Positions 11,572-20,900 of a DNA stretch of 64,000 bases are shown in pieces. Under the pieces are notes generated by a model. The model did no database searches. It worked only from the letters and a program-made list of their open reading frames with translations, and was not told the origin of the DNA. The stretch's first letter is position 1; each line of letters opens with the position of its first letter. Made by a program: the position numbers and the translations under genes. The DNA comes from Ferrigenium kumadai (GTDB lineage Bacteria; Pseudomonadota; Gammaproteobacteria; Burkholderiales; Gallionellaceae): contig NZ_AP019536.1 in the NCBI RefSeq assembly GCF_018324385.1, forward strand, positions 558,001 through 622,000, written 5' to 3'.

Positions 11572-11924
11572 GTGCGGCTGCCGAGTTGCTTCTTGGTCAG
11601 CGGCTTCTTGCCCTTGTGGCGCGGCATCTTCTTGATCTCAATCTGTTTCGCCTCAGGGTTGGGCTGGTAGACGACCAGGATCTTGCCGATGTGTTGCACC
11701 GGGGCTGCGTTGAGCTGGGTGCAGATGGATTCAAGGATGGCTTCACGTTGTGCGCGCTCGTCGCTCATCACACGAATCTTGATCAACTCATGGTTCTTCA
11801 GGGTAATGGCGATCTCTCTCAGCACCGCTTCGGTCAGTCCGGCATTGCCGATCATCACGGTAGGGTTGAGGGCGTGGGCGCGTGCTTTGAGGTCGCGGCG
11901 TTCGGATACAGTCAGGGATAACAT
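11568..11924 (-). CDS. yhbY: YhbY-type RNA-binding protein (CRS1/YhbY domain)
   Basis: 118 aa with one CRM/YhbY domain (about residues 1-95) including the family loop, here IGNAGLTE (more often GKNGLT). Related proteins bind pre-50S ribosomal particles and assist 23S rRNA assembly. The tail is Lys-rich (EIKKMPRHKGKKPLTKK). It is divergently arranged with rlmE, 34 bp apart, so both rRNA-related genes share a short promoter region. Confidence 0.93.
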   Translation of the reverse strand: MLSLTVSERRDLKARAHALNPTVMIGNAGLTEAVLREIAITLKNHELIKIRVMSDERAQREAILESICTQLNAAPVQHIGKILVVYQPNPEAKQIEIKKMPRHKGKKPLTKKQLGSRT

Positions 11925-11958
11925 GGTGAGCCTTTCAAGTGAGGTCGGATTTTAATCG

Positions 11959-12576
11959 ATGAAGCCTTCCAAAACCAGCAAACAATGGATGCGTGAGCAT
12001 GTAAATGACCCTTTTGTGCAACTTGCACAGAAGGAGGGCTATCGTTCGCGCGCCGCCTACAAGCTTCTGGAGATCGATGCCAAGGACCATTTGTTGAAAC
12101 CCGGCATGGTGGTGGTGGACCTGGGGGCGACTCCGGGCGGCTGGTCTCAGGTGGCGGCGCACAAGGTGGGGCGCGGCGGCAAGGTGATCGGCCTTGACCT
12201 GTTGCCATTAGACCATCTTGCTGGAGTGGATTTTATCCAGGGCGATTTCCGCGACGATGCCGTGCTGAAACAGCTGGAAGATCTGCTGCAGGGCAGGCCG
12301 GTCGGGCTTGTAATCTCGGATATGGCCCCCAATATCAGCGGCATCGTCTCCGCCGACCAGGCGCGCGCCATGCACCTCGCGGAACTGGCGATGGAGTTCG
12401 CACTCGAACACCTGACGCCGGAAGGGAGTTTTCTCGTCAAGGTCTTCCAGGGCGCGGGGTTCGAGGAGTACCTGAAGCAGATGCGCAGCCGTTTTTCCAA
12501 AGTGGTTTCGCGCAAGCCCAAGGCCTCGCGCGACCGCAGCAGCGAAGTGTATTTGTTGGCGACTGGGCCACATTAG
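11959..12576 (+). CDS. rlmE: 23S rRNA 2'-O-ribose methyltransferase RlmE (FtsJ/RrmJ)
   Basis: 205 aa. The SAM-binding motif is [16 protein letters not shown], and the catalytic K-D-K-E tetrad can be read as the N-terminal Lys region (KTSKQW), Asp in VISDMAPN, Lys in FLVKVFQG and Glu in SSEVYLL. RlmE methylates U2552 in the A-loop of 23S rRNA in the 50S subunit. rlmE followed by ftsH is a classical order; here a 142-bp gap with a large inverted repeat lies between them. Confidence 0.97.
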   Translation: MKPSKTSKQWMREHVNDPFVQLAQKEGYRSRAAYKLLEIDAKDHLLKPGMVVVDLGATPGGWSQVAAHKVGRGGKVIGLDLLPLDHLAGVDFIQGDFRDDAVLKQLEDLLQGRPVGLVISDMAPNISGIVSADQARAMHLAELAMEFALEHLTPEGSFLVKVFQGAGFEEYLKQMRSRFSKVVSRKPKASRDRSSEVYLLATGPH

Positions 12577-12583
12577 TAGTTGC

Positions 12584-12648
12584 GGCACATCGATAAACCT
12601 ACCACGCAACGCCGCAATCAAGTCGCGCAGTAGGTTTATCGATGTGCC
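12584..12648. repeat. 19-bp perfect inverted repeat between rlmE and ftsH
   Basis: Arms 12584-12602 and 12630-12648 are exact reverse complements (core ACATCGATAAACCTA) around a 27-nt centre. No T-run follows on either strand, so it is not a classical terminator. Its size and shape suggest a small mobile palindrome or a strong mRNA hairpin between the two genes. Confidence 0.7.
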
Positions 12649-12707
12649 CTTGAGTAATCGGGCAATACATAGTCTAATGACCGTTCGGCAGCCGTGATGC
12701 GCCGGTT

Positions 12708-12713
12708 AAGGAG
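12708..12713 (+). promoter_or_regulatory. Ribosome-binding site that fixes a TTG start for ftsH
   Basis: AAGGAG lies 5 nt before TTG at 12719 but 14 nt before the first ATG at 12728, so the TTG is the better start. Confidence 0.65.
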
Positions 12714-12718
12714 TTATC

Positions 12719-14623
12719 TTGAACAACATGTTTAAAAGTATCGCCATCTGGATGGTCGTCGCCCTCGTGCTGATGACCGTGTTCAACCAGTTCAATGCAC
12801 GCCAGCAGCAGACTGCGCAGGCGCAGCTCGAATATTCCCAATTCCTGGATGAAGTCAAGAAGGGCACCATCACCAAAGTGACCATCGAGGGGCACGCCCT
12901 GAAGGCGGTCACCAGCGACGGCAAGCGCATCACCAGCTATGCGCCTAGCGACCCGTGGATGATCTCCGACCTGTTGAAGAGCGGCGTGACCATCGAGGCC
13001 AAGCCGGAAGAAGAACCATCCATGCTGATGAACATCTTCGTGTCCTGGTTCCCGATGATCCTGCTGATCGGCGTGTGGATATTCTTCATGCGCCAGATGC
13101 AGGGCGGCAAGGGCGGCGGCGCGTTCTCCTTCGGCAAGAGCAAGGCGCGCATGCTGGACGATACCAAGGAGCGCGTGACCTTCGCCGACGTGGCCGGTTG
13201 CGACGAAGCCAAGGAAGAGGTGAGCGAGCTGGTGGACTTCCTGCGCGATCCCTCCAAGTTCCAGAGCCTCGGCGGGCGCATTCCGCGCGGCGTGCTGATG
13301 GTGGGCAGCCCGGGTACCGGCAAGACCCTGCTGGCCAAGGCCATCGCCGGCGAAGCCAAGGTGCCTTTCTTCTCGATTTCCGGTTCCGACTTCGTCGAGA
13401 TGTTCGTCGGCGTGGGCGCGGCGCGCGTGCGCGACATGTTCGAGCAGGCCAAGAAGCAGTCGCCGTGCATCGTGTTCATCGACGAAATCGACGCGGTGGG
13501 CCGCCAGCGCGGAGCTGGCCTCGGCGGCGGCAACGACGAGCGCGAACAGACACTGAACGCCCTGCTGGTGGAAATGGACGGTTTCGAGGGTTCCAGCGGC
13601 GTGATCGTGATCGCCGCGACCAACCGTCCCGACGTGCTCGACCCGGCGCTGCTGCGCCCGGGCCGTTTCGACCGTCAGGTGGTGGTGCCGCTGCCGGATA
13701 TCCGCGGCCGCGAACAGATCCTGATGGTGCACATCCGCAAGGTGCCGGTCGCGAACGACGTCAAGGCGGACGTGCTGGCGCGCGGCACGCCGGGCTTCTC
13801 CGGCGCCGACTTGGCCAACCTGGTGAACGAGGCTGCATTGTTCGCGGCGCGCCGCAACAAGCGCTTCGTCGAGATGGACGACTTCGAATCCGCCAAGGAC
13901 AAGATCATGATGGGCGCCGAGCGCAAGTCCATGATCATGCCGGAGGAGGAGCGCAAGAACACGGCCTACCACGAAGCGGGGCACGCATTGGTGGCCAAGC
14001 TGCTGCCCAAGACCGATCCTGTGCACAAGGTCACGATCATCCCGCGCGGCCGCGCACTGGGCCTGACCATGCAGTTGCCGACGGAAGACCGTTACAGCAT
14101 GGACAAGGCGCGCATCCTGTCCACCATCGCGGTTCTGTTCGGCGGGCGCATCGCCGAGGAAATCTTCATGAATCAGATGACCACCGGCGCCTCCAACGAC
14201 TTCGAGCGCGCCACCGACATGGCACGCAAGATGGTCACCCAATGGGGTATGTCCGATGCGCTGGGCACCATGGTGTATGCCGAAAACGAAGGCGAAGTGT
14301 TCCTCGGCCGCTCGGTGACCACGCACAAGAACATCTCCGAAGCGACCATGCAGAAGGTGGATGCCGAGATCCGCAGCATCATCGACCAGCAGTACGCACT
14401 GGCGCGCAAGCTGATCGAAGATAACCGCGACAAGATCGAGGCGATGGCCAAGGCGCTGCTGGAATGGGAAACCATCGATGCCGACCAGATCAACGACATC
14501 ATGGCCGGCAACCCTCCGCGCGAGCCCAAACCCAGCCAGAGCACCAAGGCGCCGGAGCCGCCCAAGGATCAGGCGCCGACCGCTCCGGCGACTACACCGA
14601 ACGAGCCTGCACAGGAAACCTGA
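12719..14623 (+). CDS. ftsH: ATP-dependent zinc metalloprotease FtsH
   Basis: 634 aa from the TTG at 12719. Two membrane helices (about residues 5-24 and 98-122) flank a periplasmic domain. The AAA domain has Walker A GSPGTGKT, Walker [13 protein letters not shown] and the second region of homology [18 protein letters not shown]. The protease domain has the zinc motif HEAGH (in [11 protein letters not shown]). It is a hexameric inner-membrane protease that removes misassembled membrane proteins and selected soluble regulators. The Pro/Lys-rich tail ([17 protein letters not shown]) is ordinary. A GGATACGGG repeat copy begins 6 bp after the stop. Confidence 0.97.
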   Translation: MNNMFKSIAIWMVVALVLMTVFNQFNARQQQTAQAQLEYSQFLDEVKKGTITKVTIEGHALKAVTSDGKRITSYAPSDPWMISDLLKSGVTIEAKPEEEPSMLMNIFVSWFPMILLIGVWIFFMRQMQGGKGGGAFSFGKSKARMLDDTKERVTFADVAGCDEAKEEVSELVDFLRDPSKFQSLGGRIPRGVLMVGSPGTGKTLLAKAIAGEAKVPFFSISGSDFVEMFVGVGAARVRDMFEQAKKQSPCIVFIDEIDAVGRQRGAGLGGGNDEREQTLNALLVEMDGFEGSSGVIVIAATNRPDVLDPALLRPGRFDRQVVVPLPDIRGREQILMVHIRKVPVANDVKADVLARGTPGFSGADLANLVNEAALFAARRNKRFVEMDDFESAKDKIMMGAERKSMIMPEEERKNTAYHEAGHALVAKLLPKTDPVHKVTIIPRGRALGLTMQLPTEDRYSMDKARILSTIAVLFGGRIAEEIFMNQMTTGASNDFERATDMARKMVTQWGMSDALGTMVYAENEGEVFLGRSVTTHKNISEATMQKVDAEIRSIIDQQYALARKLIEDNRDKIEAMAKALLEWETIDADQINDIMAGNPPREPKPSQSTKAPEPPKDQAPTAPATTPNEPAQET

Positions 14624-14628
14624 AGCAG

Positions 14629-14676
14629 GGATACGGGATACAGGATTCAGTGACCTGTATCCCGTATCCCGTATCC
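14629..14676. repeat. GGATACGGGATACAGG palindromic repeat, copy A (ftsH-folP gap)
   Basis: Perfect 16-bp arms 14629-14644 (GGATACGGGATACAGG) and 14654-14669 with a 9-nt loop, followed by a further CGTATCC. It occupies nearly the whole 56-bp gap between the ftsH stop and the folP start. Related copies lie at 52000-52065 (inside a gene) and 60801-60862. Confidence 0.85.
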
Positions 14677-14679
14677 TCA

Positions 14680-15501
14680 ATGCTCCATTGCGGCAAATAC
14701 CAATTCAAACTCGATCGCCCACTTGTGATGGGCATCGTCAACGTCACGCCCGATTCGTTTTCCGACGGCGGGCGTTTTTTTTCGCCTGCCAAAGCGATAG
14801 ACCATGCCTATGAGCTGATCGCGGAGGGCGCGGACATCCTCGACATCGGCGGCGAATCCACACGTCCCGGCGCCGCGTCGGTCGGTGTGCGGGAAGAGCT
14901 GGACCGCGTGCTGCCGCTGGTCGAGGCGCTGCGCGGCGTCCCCGTCTCCATCGATACCTGGAAACCCGAGGTGATGCGAGCCGCACTGACGGCGGGCGCC
15001 TGCATGGTCAACGACGTGAATGCGCTGCTCGCGGAAGGGGCGCTGGATGCGGTCGCACAATCCGATGCCGCCGTGTGCCTGATGCACAAGCAGGGCGACC
15101 CACAGACCATGCAGAAGCGCCCCCATTATCAGGATGCCCTCACCGAAGTGAGCGAATTTCTGCGCGAGCGCATCGCCGCGGCAGAAGCCGTGGGGATCGC
15201 GCGCGAGCGCATCGCGATCGATCCGGGCTTTGGTTTCGGCAAGACGCTGGCGCATAATCTCGAATTGTTGCGCGGGCTGCAAAAACTGCGCGAACTGGGA
15301 GTGCCGGTGCTGGCGGGACTGTCGCGCAAGTCCATGCTGGGCGCGATCACCGGGCAGGATGTGGAGCATCGCGTATCCGCCAGCGTGGCGGCGGCATTGA
15401 TCGCGGTGCAGCGCGGGGCGTCCATCGTGCGCGTGCACGACGTGCGCGCGACGGTGGATGCGTTGAAGGTTTGGGATGCAGTAAATAATTGTGCGAAATA
15501 G
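14680..15501 (+). CDS. folP: Dihydropteroate synthase
   Basis: 273 aa from the ATG at 14680; the upstream extension of the frame runs back into ftsH and the repeat and is not coding. Family motifs are MGIVNVTPDSFSDGG (pterin/pyrophosphate loop), DIGGESTRPGA and DPGFGFGKTLAHN. It joins p-aminobenzoate to hydroxymethyl-dihydropterin pyrophosphate in folate synthesis and is the sulfonamide target. ftsH-folP-glmM is a conserved order in proteobacteria. Confidence 0.97.
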   Translation: MLHCGKYQFKLDRPLVMGIVNVTPDSFSDGGRFFSPAKAIDHAYELIAEGADILDIGGESTRPGAASVGVREELDRVLPLVEALRGVPVSIDTWKPEVMRAALTAGACMVNDVNALLAEGALDAVAQSDAAVCLMHKQGDPQTMQKRPHYQDALTEVSEFLRERIAAAEAVGIARERIAIDPGFGFGKTLAHNLELLRGLQKLRELGVPVLAGLSRKSMLGAITGQDVEHRVSASVAAALIAVQRGASIVRVHDVRATVDALKVWDAVNNCAK

Positions 15502-15519
15502 ATACCGTTCGCGGTGAGT

Positions 15520-15580
15520 ATTTCCCGTTCGATCCTTCGATACGGCGCGCTATGCGCGCCACTCAGGACGAACGGGAAAT
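15520..15580. repeat. REP-like double hairpin between folP and glmM
   Basis: Outer 12-bp arms ATTTCCCGTTCG (15520-15531) / CGAACGGGAAAT (15569-15580) enclose a second 7-bp hairpin GGCGCGC-TAT-GCGCGCC (15544-15560). The segment ACTCAGGACGAACGGG is reminiscent of palindromic repeats common in many proteobacterial intergenic regions (recalled, not checked). Confidence 0.7.
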
Positions 15581-15611
15581 GTATCGATCCGCATCACATT
15601 AGGGAAATGCA

Positions 15612-16973
15612 ATGAGTAGAAAATATTTCGGTACGGATGGCGTGCGCGGCAAAGTGGGCGAGTACCCCATCACCCCGCAGTTCGTGATGCATCTGGGTTA
15701 TGCGGCGGGCAAGGTGCTGGCGGGCGCCGAGCACACGCGCGGCGAGCGCCCTGCGGTGCTGATCGGCAAGGACACTCGCATCTCCGGCTACATGCTGGAA
15801 TCCGCGCTCGAAGCCGGGTTGATCGCTGCGGGCATCGACGTGTACCTGGCCGGTCCGGTGCCGACCCCGGCGGTGGCCTACCTGACGCGCGCCTTGCGCC
15901 TGCAGGCAGGCGTGGTGATCTCCGCCTCGCACAATCCGTTCGAGGACAACGGCATCAAGTTCTTCTCCGGCAACGGCACCAAGCTGCCCGACGAGACCGA
16001 GCATGCCATCGAGTCCGAACTGGACAACCCGATGCAGACCAACGCCTCGGAGAACCTGGGCAAGGCCAAGCGCATCGACGATGCGGTCGGGCGCTACATC
16101 GAATTTTGCAAGAGCACCTTTCCGTGCGATATGAACCTGCGCGACATGAAGATCGTGGTGGACAGCGCGCACGGCGCGACCTATCACATCGCGCGCCACG
16201 TGTTCCACGAGCTCGGCGCCGACGTGGTCGCCATCGGCGCCGAGCCGAACGGCAAGAACATCAACGACGGCTACGGTGCGACCAAGCCGCAGAACCTGCA
16301 GAAGGCCGTGGTCGAGCATAAGGCCGATCTCGGCATCGCGCTGGACGGCGACGGCGACCGGCTGGTGATGGTGGACGCGGCAGGCAAGCTCTACGACGGC
16401 GATCAGCTGATCTATGTCATCGCCAAACACCGACAGGCGCAGGGCAGGATGCAGGGGGGAGTGGTCGGCACATTGATGACCAACCTCGCCTTCGAGCATG
16501 CGATGCAGAAGCTTGGCATCCCTTTTTCGCGCGCCAAGGTCGGCGACCGTTACGTGATGGAGCAGTTGCTGGAAAAGGGCTGGCAGATCGGCGGAGAGAA
16601 CTCGGGCCATGTCATCTGCCTCGACAAGCACAGCACCGGGGACGGCATCGTCTCGGCGCTGCAGGTGCTGCACGCGCTGCGCGCGAGCGGGCAGGGGCTC
16701 GCCGAAGCGGCGGCGGACCTGCGCATGTACCCGCAGGTGCTGGTCAACGTGAAGGTGACGGGCAAGGCTGCTGCCTTGCTGGAGCTTCAGGCGGTGAAGG
16801 ATGCGGTGGCGGAAGCCGAGCGCGAGTTGGACGGCAAGGGGCGGGTGCTGTTGCGGCCTTCGGGTACCGAGCCGTTGTTGCGGGTGATGGTGGAAGGCGA
16901 GGATGGGCCGCTGGTCGAACAGTCCGCACAGCGCATTGCCGAAGCGGTGCGGGTGGCAGCTTCGGCCAATTGA
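15612..16973 (+). CDS. glmM: Phosphoglucosamine mutase
   Basis: 453 aa. It has the catalytic phosphoserine loop [17 protein letters not shown], the Mg-binding DGDGDR, the substrate loop GGENSGHVI and the C-terminal phosphate-binding [12 protein letters not shown]. It converts glucosamine-6-phosphate to glucosamine-1-phosphate on the way to UDP-GlcNAc for peptidoglycan and lipopolysaccharide. It is the last plus-strand gene of the ftsH-folP-glmM block and converges on gluQ, with a palindrome in between. Confidence 0.97.
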   Translation: MSRKYFGTDGVRGKVGEYPITPQFVMHLGYAAGKVLAGAEHTRGERPAVLIGKDTRISGYMLESALEAGLIAAGIDVYLAGPVPTPAVAYLTRALRLQAGVVISASHNPFEDNGIKFFSGNGTKLPDETEHAIESELDNPMQTNASENLGKAKRIDDAVGRYIEFCKSTFPCDMNLRDMKIVVDSAHGATYHIARHVFHELGADVVAIGAEPNGKNINDGYGATKPQNLQKAVVEHKADLGIALDGDGDRLVMVDAAGKLYDGDQLIYVIAKHRQAQGRMQGGVVGTLMTNLAFEHAMQKLGIPFSRAKVGDRYVMEQLLEKGWQIGGENSGHVICLDKHSTGDGIVSALQVLHALRASGQGLAEAAADLRMYPQVLVNVKVTGKAAALLELQAVKDAVAEAERELDGKGRVLLRPSGTEPLLRVMVEGEDGPLVEQSAQRIAEAVRVAASAN

Positions 16974-16989
16974 TTTACGTTATGCGATT

Positions 16990-17018
16990 GTAGGGGCGGG
17001 TTTCAAACCCGCCCCTAC
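16990..17018. repeat. Palindromic element GTAGGGGCG, copy 2
   Basis: 14-bp arms GTAGGGGCGGGTTT (16990-17003) and their exact complement (17005-17018) around one central base, between convergent glmM and gluQ. The outer nine bases match copy 1 at 11521. It could serve as a two-way transcription end. Confidence 0.75.
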
Positions 17019-17021
17019 GGA

Positions 17022-17918
17022 TCATGTGGGGATATGCGATTGACCGGCTAGTACTTCCGGCTGCCAGTTCTTCGCCGCCCATCCCAACACTTCTTTTACG
17101 CTTCCATCCTGCAATTCAGCAGGCGGTCGCTGCCGCAGGAAATCCAATACCGAAATCAATGTCGTGACGATGTTATAGGTCGCAACGGCAGGGGCGAGGG
17201 TCTGTTTGCTAAGCTTCTCGCCCTGTGCATTCACCGCGACGGGCAGATGCAGGTAGTGCGGGGTGGGTAGGCCGAGCAGGCGCTGGAGGTGGATCTGGCG
17301 CGGGGTGGAGTGGAGCAGGTCCGCGCCGCGCACGATGTGGGTGATGTTCTGGAAGGCGTCGTCTACCACCACCGCCAGCTGGTAGGCGAACAGGCCGTCG
17401 GCGCGTTTCACCACGAAGTCGCCTATCTCGCTCTCGAGTCGCTGCGACTGGAGCCCTTGCAAGGCATCGTCGAACCTGACGGGCGTGTCGTTCGTGCGCA
17501 CCCGCCATGCCAGCGTCGCTCTCGGGTGCGCCAGTCCGTTGCGGCAGTTGCCGGGGTAGACGAATCCCTCGATGCCGTGCAGCGCCGAGTCAGTGATTTC
17601 CTTGCGCGTGCAGCAGCAGGGATACACCGCGTCGAGGGCTCGCAGCTTGTGCAGCGCTTCGTCATAAGCGGCGGTGCGCTGGCTCTGGTAGATGACGGGT
17701 TCGTCGCTGTGCAGGCCGTAGGCTTCAAGTGTGCGCAGGATGTCTTCTGCCGCACCGGGCATGCAGCGCGGTATGTCGAGGTCTTCCATGCGCACCAGCC
17801 AGGTACCGTGGTGATGTTTTGCATCGAGGTAGCTGCCGATGGCGGCGACGAGTGAACCGAAGTGCAGGGGGCCGGTGGGGGAGGGGGCAAATCGCCCCCT
17901 GTAGCTAGAACGTTGCAT
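17022..17918 (-). CDS. gluQ: Glutamyl-Q tRNA(Asp) synthetase
   Basis: 298 aa, the short GluRS-like form without an anticodon-binding domain. N-terminal signature YRGRFAPSPTGPLHFGSL contains the HIGH-like HFGS, and KLSKQ is the KMSKS equivalent. Zinc ligands are visible around YPCCCTRKEI and YPGNC. It attaches glutamate to queuosine at the wobble position of tRNA-Asp rather than charging a tRNA end. It stands alone on the minus strand between two palindrome-containing gaps. Confidence 0.95.
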   Translation of the reverse strand: MQRSSYRGRFAPSPTGPLHFGSLVAAIGSYLDAKHHHGTWLVRMEDLDIPRCMPGAAEDILRTLEAYGLHSDEPVIYQSQRTAAYDEALHKLRALDAVYPCCCTRKEITDSALHGIEGFVYPGNCRNGLAHPRATLAWRVRTNDTPVRFDDALQGLQSQRLESEIGDFVVKRADGLFAYQLAVVVDDAFQNITHIVRGADLLHSTPRQIHLQRLLGLPTPHYLHLPVAVNAQGEKLSKQTLAPAVATYNIVTTLISVLDFLRQRPPAELQDGSVKEVLGWAAKNWQPEVLAGQSHIPT

Positions 17919-17924
17919 TGCCTA

Positions 17925-18031
17925 CTGCGCAGCCAATCTGCGGTGTCGCGTGCTCGCTCATTCCTCGCCTACCTATGAGGTATGTCTCGTCATTCGCTGC
18001 GCGGCTCCTTGCATATTGGCTTGCTCGTGAC
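17925..18031. repeat. Imperfect long palindromic block upstream of gluQ
   Basis: Outer complementary ends AGCCAAT (17931-17937) and ATTGGCT (18015-18021) enclose partly complementary GC-rich segments and a small central hairpin ACCT-ATG-AGGT. It appears non-coding and probably belongs to a dispersed repeat family, but only one copy is in this window. Confidence 0.35.
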
Positions 18032-18062
18032 GGCACTGAAACGTTCTCTAGAGTTGGGGTTG

Positions 18063-18084
18063 TAGGATGGGTATGCCCATCCTA
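18063..18084. repeat. Short perfect palindrome downstream of clpA
   Basis: TAGGATGGG (18063-18071) and CCCATCCTA (18076-18084) with a 4-nt loop, 10 bp beyond the clpA stop. No T-run. It resembles the other GTAGG-type palindromes in this window and may act as an mRNA 3' end. Confidence 0.5.
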
Positions 18085-18093
18085 TTTGCCAGA

Positions 18094-20349
18094 TCAGGCA
18101 GGGACAGCCTCTTTCTCGAATTCCAGTCCCACCTTGCCGTTCTTCACATCCACGGTGACCTTGCCGCCATTCGAGAGCCTGCCGAACAGCAGTTCGTCGG
18201 CCAGCGCGGAGCGGATGGTGTCCTGGATCAGGCGCGCCATCGGACGGGCGCCCATCTGCGGATCAAACCCGTTGTCGGCGAGGTAGTCCTTGAGTTCGTC
18301 GGTGAAGGTGACGTCCACCTTCTTCTCGTGCAGCTGTTCCTCGAGCTGCATCAGGAACTTGTCCACCACGCGCAAGATGACTTCGTGGTCCAGCGGTGCG
18401 AAGGAGACGATGGCGTCGAGGCGGTTGCGGAATTCGGGCGTGAACATGCGCTTGATGTCGGCCATCTCGTCGCCGGCAGCGGCGGTCTTGGTGAAGCCGA
18501 TCTGGGCCTTGTTCAGCGCTTCTGCGCCAGCGTTGGTGGTCATGATGACGACGACGTTGCGGAAGTCGGCCTTGCGGCCGTTGTTGTCGGTCAGCGTGCC
18601 GTGATCCATCACCTGCAGCAGGATATTGAAGATGTCCGGGTGCGCCTTCTCGATCTCGTCGAGCAACAGCACACAATGCGGTTGCTTGTTGATCGCTTCG
18701 GTGAGCAGGCCGCCCTGGTCGAAACCCACATAGCCGGGAGGCGCGCCGATCAGGCGGCTGACGGCGTGGCGTTCCATGTATTCGGACATATCGAAGCGGT
18801 GCAGCGGCATGCCCATCGCATAGGCCAGCTGGCGTGCGACCTCGGTCTTGCCGACGCCGGTGGGGCCGGAGAACAGGAAGCTGCCGATGGGCTTCTGCGG
18901 GTTGCCGAGACCGCTGCGCGACATCTTGATGGCGCGTGCCAGCACGTCGATGGCCTTGTCCTGGCCGAACACGGTGGTCTTGAGGTCGCGGTCGAGGTTC
19001 TTCAGCGCGTTGCGGTCGTCGTGCGACACGGTGCGGGTCGGGATGCGCGCGATCTTGGCGATGATCTCCTCGATCTCGTGCTTGCCGATGGTCTTCTTCT
19101 GTCTGGATTTCGGCAGGATGCGCTGCGCTGCACCGGCCTCGTCCAACACATCGATGGCCTTGTCCGGCAGGTGGCGGTCGTTGATGAAGCGTGCGGAAAG
19201 TTCGGCGGCGCTGGTGATCGCGGCCGCGCTGAATTTGACGCTGTGGTGTTCCTCGAAGCGCGTCTTCAGCCCTTTCAGGATCTCGATGGTCTGCTCCACC
19301 GAAGGTTCGGCCACGTCTACCTTCTGGAAGCGGCGCGACAGCGCGGAATCTTTTTCGAAGATGCCGCGGTATTCCTGATAGGTAGTTGCACCTATACATT
19401 TGAGTGCGCCGCTCGACAGAGCCGGCTTGAGCAGGTTGGAGGCGTCCATGGTGCCGCCGGAGGCTGCGCCTGCACCGATCAGGGTGTGGATCTCGTCGAT
19501 GAACAGCACCGCGTTCGGTGCGTCGCTCAATTCCTTCAGCACCGCCTTCAGGCGTTGCTCGAAGTCGCCGCGATATTTGGTGCCTGCCAGCAGCGAGCCC
19601 ATGTCCAGCGAGTAGACGCGGGCATCTTTCAGGATGTCCGGCACGTTCTCCTCGACGATGCGGCGCGCCAGACCTTCGGCGATGGCGGTCTTGCCCACGC
19701 CGGCTTCGCCGACCAGCAGCGGGTTGTTCTTGCGGCGGCGGCACAGGGTCTGGATCACGCGCTCCAGTTCTAGGTCGCGCCCGATCAGCGGGTCGATCTT
19801 GCCAGCCAGTGCCTGGGCGTTCAGGTCCTGCGTGTAGCTCTTCAGCACGCCCTCGTCGGTGCCGGCCTGTTGCTCGTTCTCGGTTTCGCCTTGCGCTTGG
19901 GCGGTGCTGCCGGCCTCGCTCTTGGCAATGCCGTGGGAGATGTAGTTCACCACGTCGAGGCGGTTGAGGCCGCGCTCGGTGAGGAAGTGCACCGCGTGGG
20001 AATCCTTTTCCCCGAACAGCGCGGCGAGGATGTTGGCGCCGGACACTTCCTTCTTGTTGGTGGATTGAACGTGCAGGATCGCGCGCTGGATGACGCGCTG
20101 GAAGCCGACGGTGGGTTGCGTGTCCACCTCGCCGTCGCCGGGGACGGTGGGGGTGTGGCTGTCGATAAAGGCAGTCAGGACATCGCGCAATTCGTCGATG
20201 TTCACGCTGCACGCGCGCAACACTTGCGCGGCGGAGGCATTGTCCAGCATCGCGAGCAGGAGGTGCTCGACGGTGATGAACTCGTGGCGCTTCTGGCGGG
20301 CCTCGACGAACGCCAAGTGCAGGCTGACTTCCAATTCTTGCGCAATCAT
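18094..20349 (-). CDS. clpA: ATP-dependent Clp protease ATP-binding subunit ClpA
   Basis: 751 aa from the ATG at 20349, which has GGAGG about 8 nt upstream; the open frame extends further but overlaps clpS and is not coding there. N domain (about 1-145), first AAA module with [13 protein letters not shown], second with [13 protein letters not shown], and the ClpP-docking IGF-type loop (KAQIGFTK). ClpA unfolds substrates and feeds them into ClpP. clpS lies immediately upstream: its TGA and the clpA ATG are one base apart, so translation is likely coupled. Confidence 0.97.
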   Translation of the reverse strand: MIAQELEVSLHLAFVEARQKRHEFITVEHLLLAMLDNASAAQVLRACSVNIDELRDVLTAFIDSHTPTVPGDGEVDTQPTVGFQRVIQRAILHVQSTNKKEVSGANILAALFGEKDSHAVHFLTERGLNRLDVVNYISHGIAKSEAGSTAQAQGETENEQQAGTDEGVLKSYTQDLNAQALAGKIDPLIGRDLELERVIQTLCRRRKNNPLLVGEAGVGKTAIAEGLARRIVEENVPDILKDARVYSLDMGSLLAGTKYRGDFEQRLKAVLKELSDAPNAVLFIDEIHTLIGAGAASGGTMDASNLLKPALSSGALKCIGATTYQEYRGIFEKDSALSRRFQKVDVAEPSVEQTIEILKGLKTRFEEHHSVKFSAAAITSAAELSARFINDRHLPDKAIDVLDEAGAAQRILPKSRQKKTIGKHEIEEIIAKIARIPTRTVSHDDRNALKNLDRDLKTTVFGQDKAIDVLARAIKMSRSGLGNPQKPIGSFLFSGPTGVGKTEVARQLAYAMGMPLHRFDMSEYMERHAVSRLIGAPPGYVGFDQGGLLTEAINKQPHCVLLLDEIEKAHPDIFNILLQVMDHGTLTDNNGRKADFRNVVVIMTTNAGAEALNKAQIGFTKTAAAGDEMADIKRMFTPEFRNRLDAIVSFAPLDHEVILRVVDKFLMQLEEQLHEKKVDVTFTDELKDYLADNGFDPQMGARPMARLIQDTIRSALADELLFGRLSNGGKVTVDVKNGKVGLEFEKEAVPA

Positions 20350-20350
20350 T

Positions 20351-20659
20351 TCAATTTTCCTCCATGCCGCATCGTAGCGGATGCCCGTGTTGCTTTGCAA
20401 ACTCAGATACCTGTGCCACCTTGGTTTCGGCGACGTCGTATGAATACACCCCGCATACCGCAGAACCCTCATTGTGAACTTTGAGCATGATTTGCATCGC
20501 GCGTTCACGGTTCATTGCAAAGAAACGTTCCAGCACTTCGATCACGAAATCCATCGTGGTGTAATCGTCGTTGAACAGAATTACCTTATACATGCGTGGG
20601 GGCTTTGTTGCGGCCCGTTCCGGCGCGAGTGCGGTGCTGCCGTGTTGTTTGGTTGCCAT
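20351..20659 (-). CDS. clpS: Clp protease adaptor ClpS
   Basis: 102 aa. The core KVILFNDDYTTMDFVIEVLERFF contains the N-degron pocket residues (Asn-Asp-Asp and following Met), and the His-type lid VHNEGSAVCGVYSYDVAE follows. It delivers N-end-rule substrates to ClpA. It is first in the clpS-clpA unit. The 241-bp gap upstream is shared with the divergent cold-shock gene. Confidence 0.97.
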   Translation of the reverse strand: MATKQHGSTALAPERAATKPPRMYKVILFNDDYTTMDFVIEVLERFFAMNRERAMQIMLKVHNEGSAVCGVYSYDVAETKVAQVSEFAKQHGHPLRCGMEEN

Positions 20660-20757
20660 AGTTCCTGATGCGTATTCTGATGTCTTGTCTGCAAAGCATA
20701 GTTGATGATTAGCGCTACTTTTTCAACCCTAATCGAAAAATATTTTTGCTCACCCTC

Positions 20758-20781
20758 TTGACGATATCAATAAAAGGATAG
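20758..20781 (+). promoter_or_regulatory. Possible promoter of the cold-shock gene
   Basis: A good -35 hexamer TTGACG (20758-20763) precedes an AT-rich stretch; the -10 is unclear (TAGTAA at 15 bp or GTAAAA at 17 bp). It would give a long leader of about 110 nt, usual for csp genes. Confidence 0.3.
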
Positions 20782-20860
20782 TAAAAAGCGCGCGGGTGTT
20801 TGATTCAAAGTTTCTGCAGTACCGGTCTTGCCGTGTGCGGTCTTAAATCAAACAGTTTAA

Positions 20861-20884
20861 CGGGAACACTCTCCCGGGTTTTTT
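20861..20884 (+). promoter_or_regulatory. Terminator-like hairpin in the cold-shock mRNA leader
   Basis: CGGGA (20861-20865) pairs with TCCCG (20872-20876), followed by GGTTTTTTG and then the ribosome-binding site AAGGAA (20887-20892) and the ATG at 20901. A hairpin plus T-run only a few bases before the ribosome-binding site suggests a leader element that changes with temperature or a leaky attenuator. Confidence 0.4.
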
Positions 20885-20900
20885 GTAAGGAAGTAAACAC

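Noticed and set aside
12584-12648. Inverted repeat as the ends of an insertion sequence
   Set aside because: Only 27 bp lie between the arms, with no coding capacity or target duplication that I could recognise.
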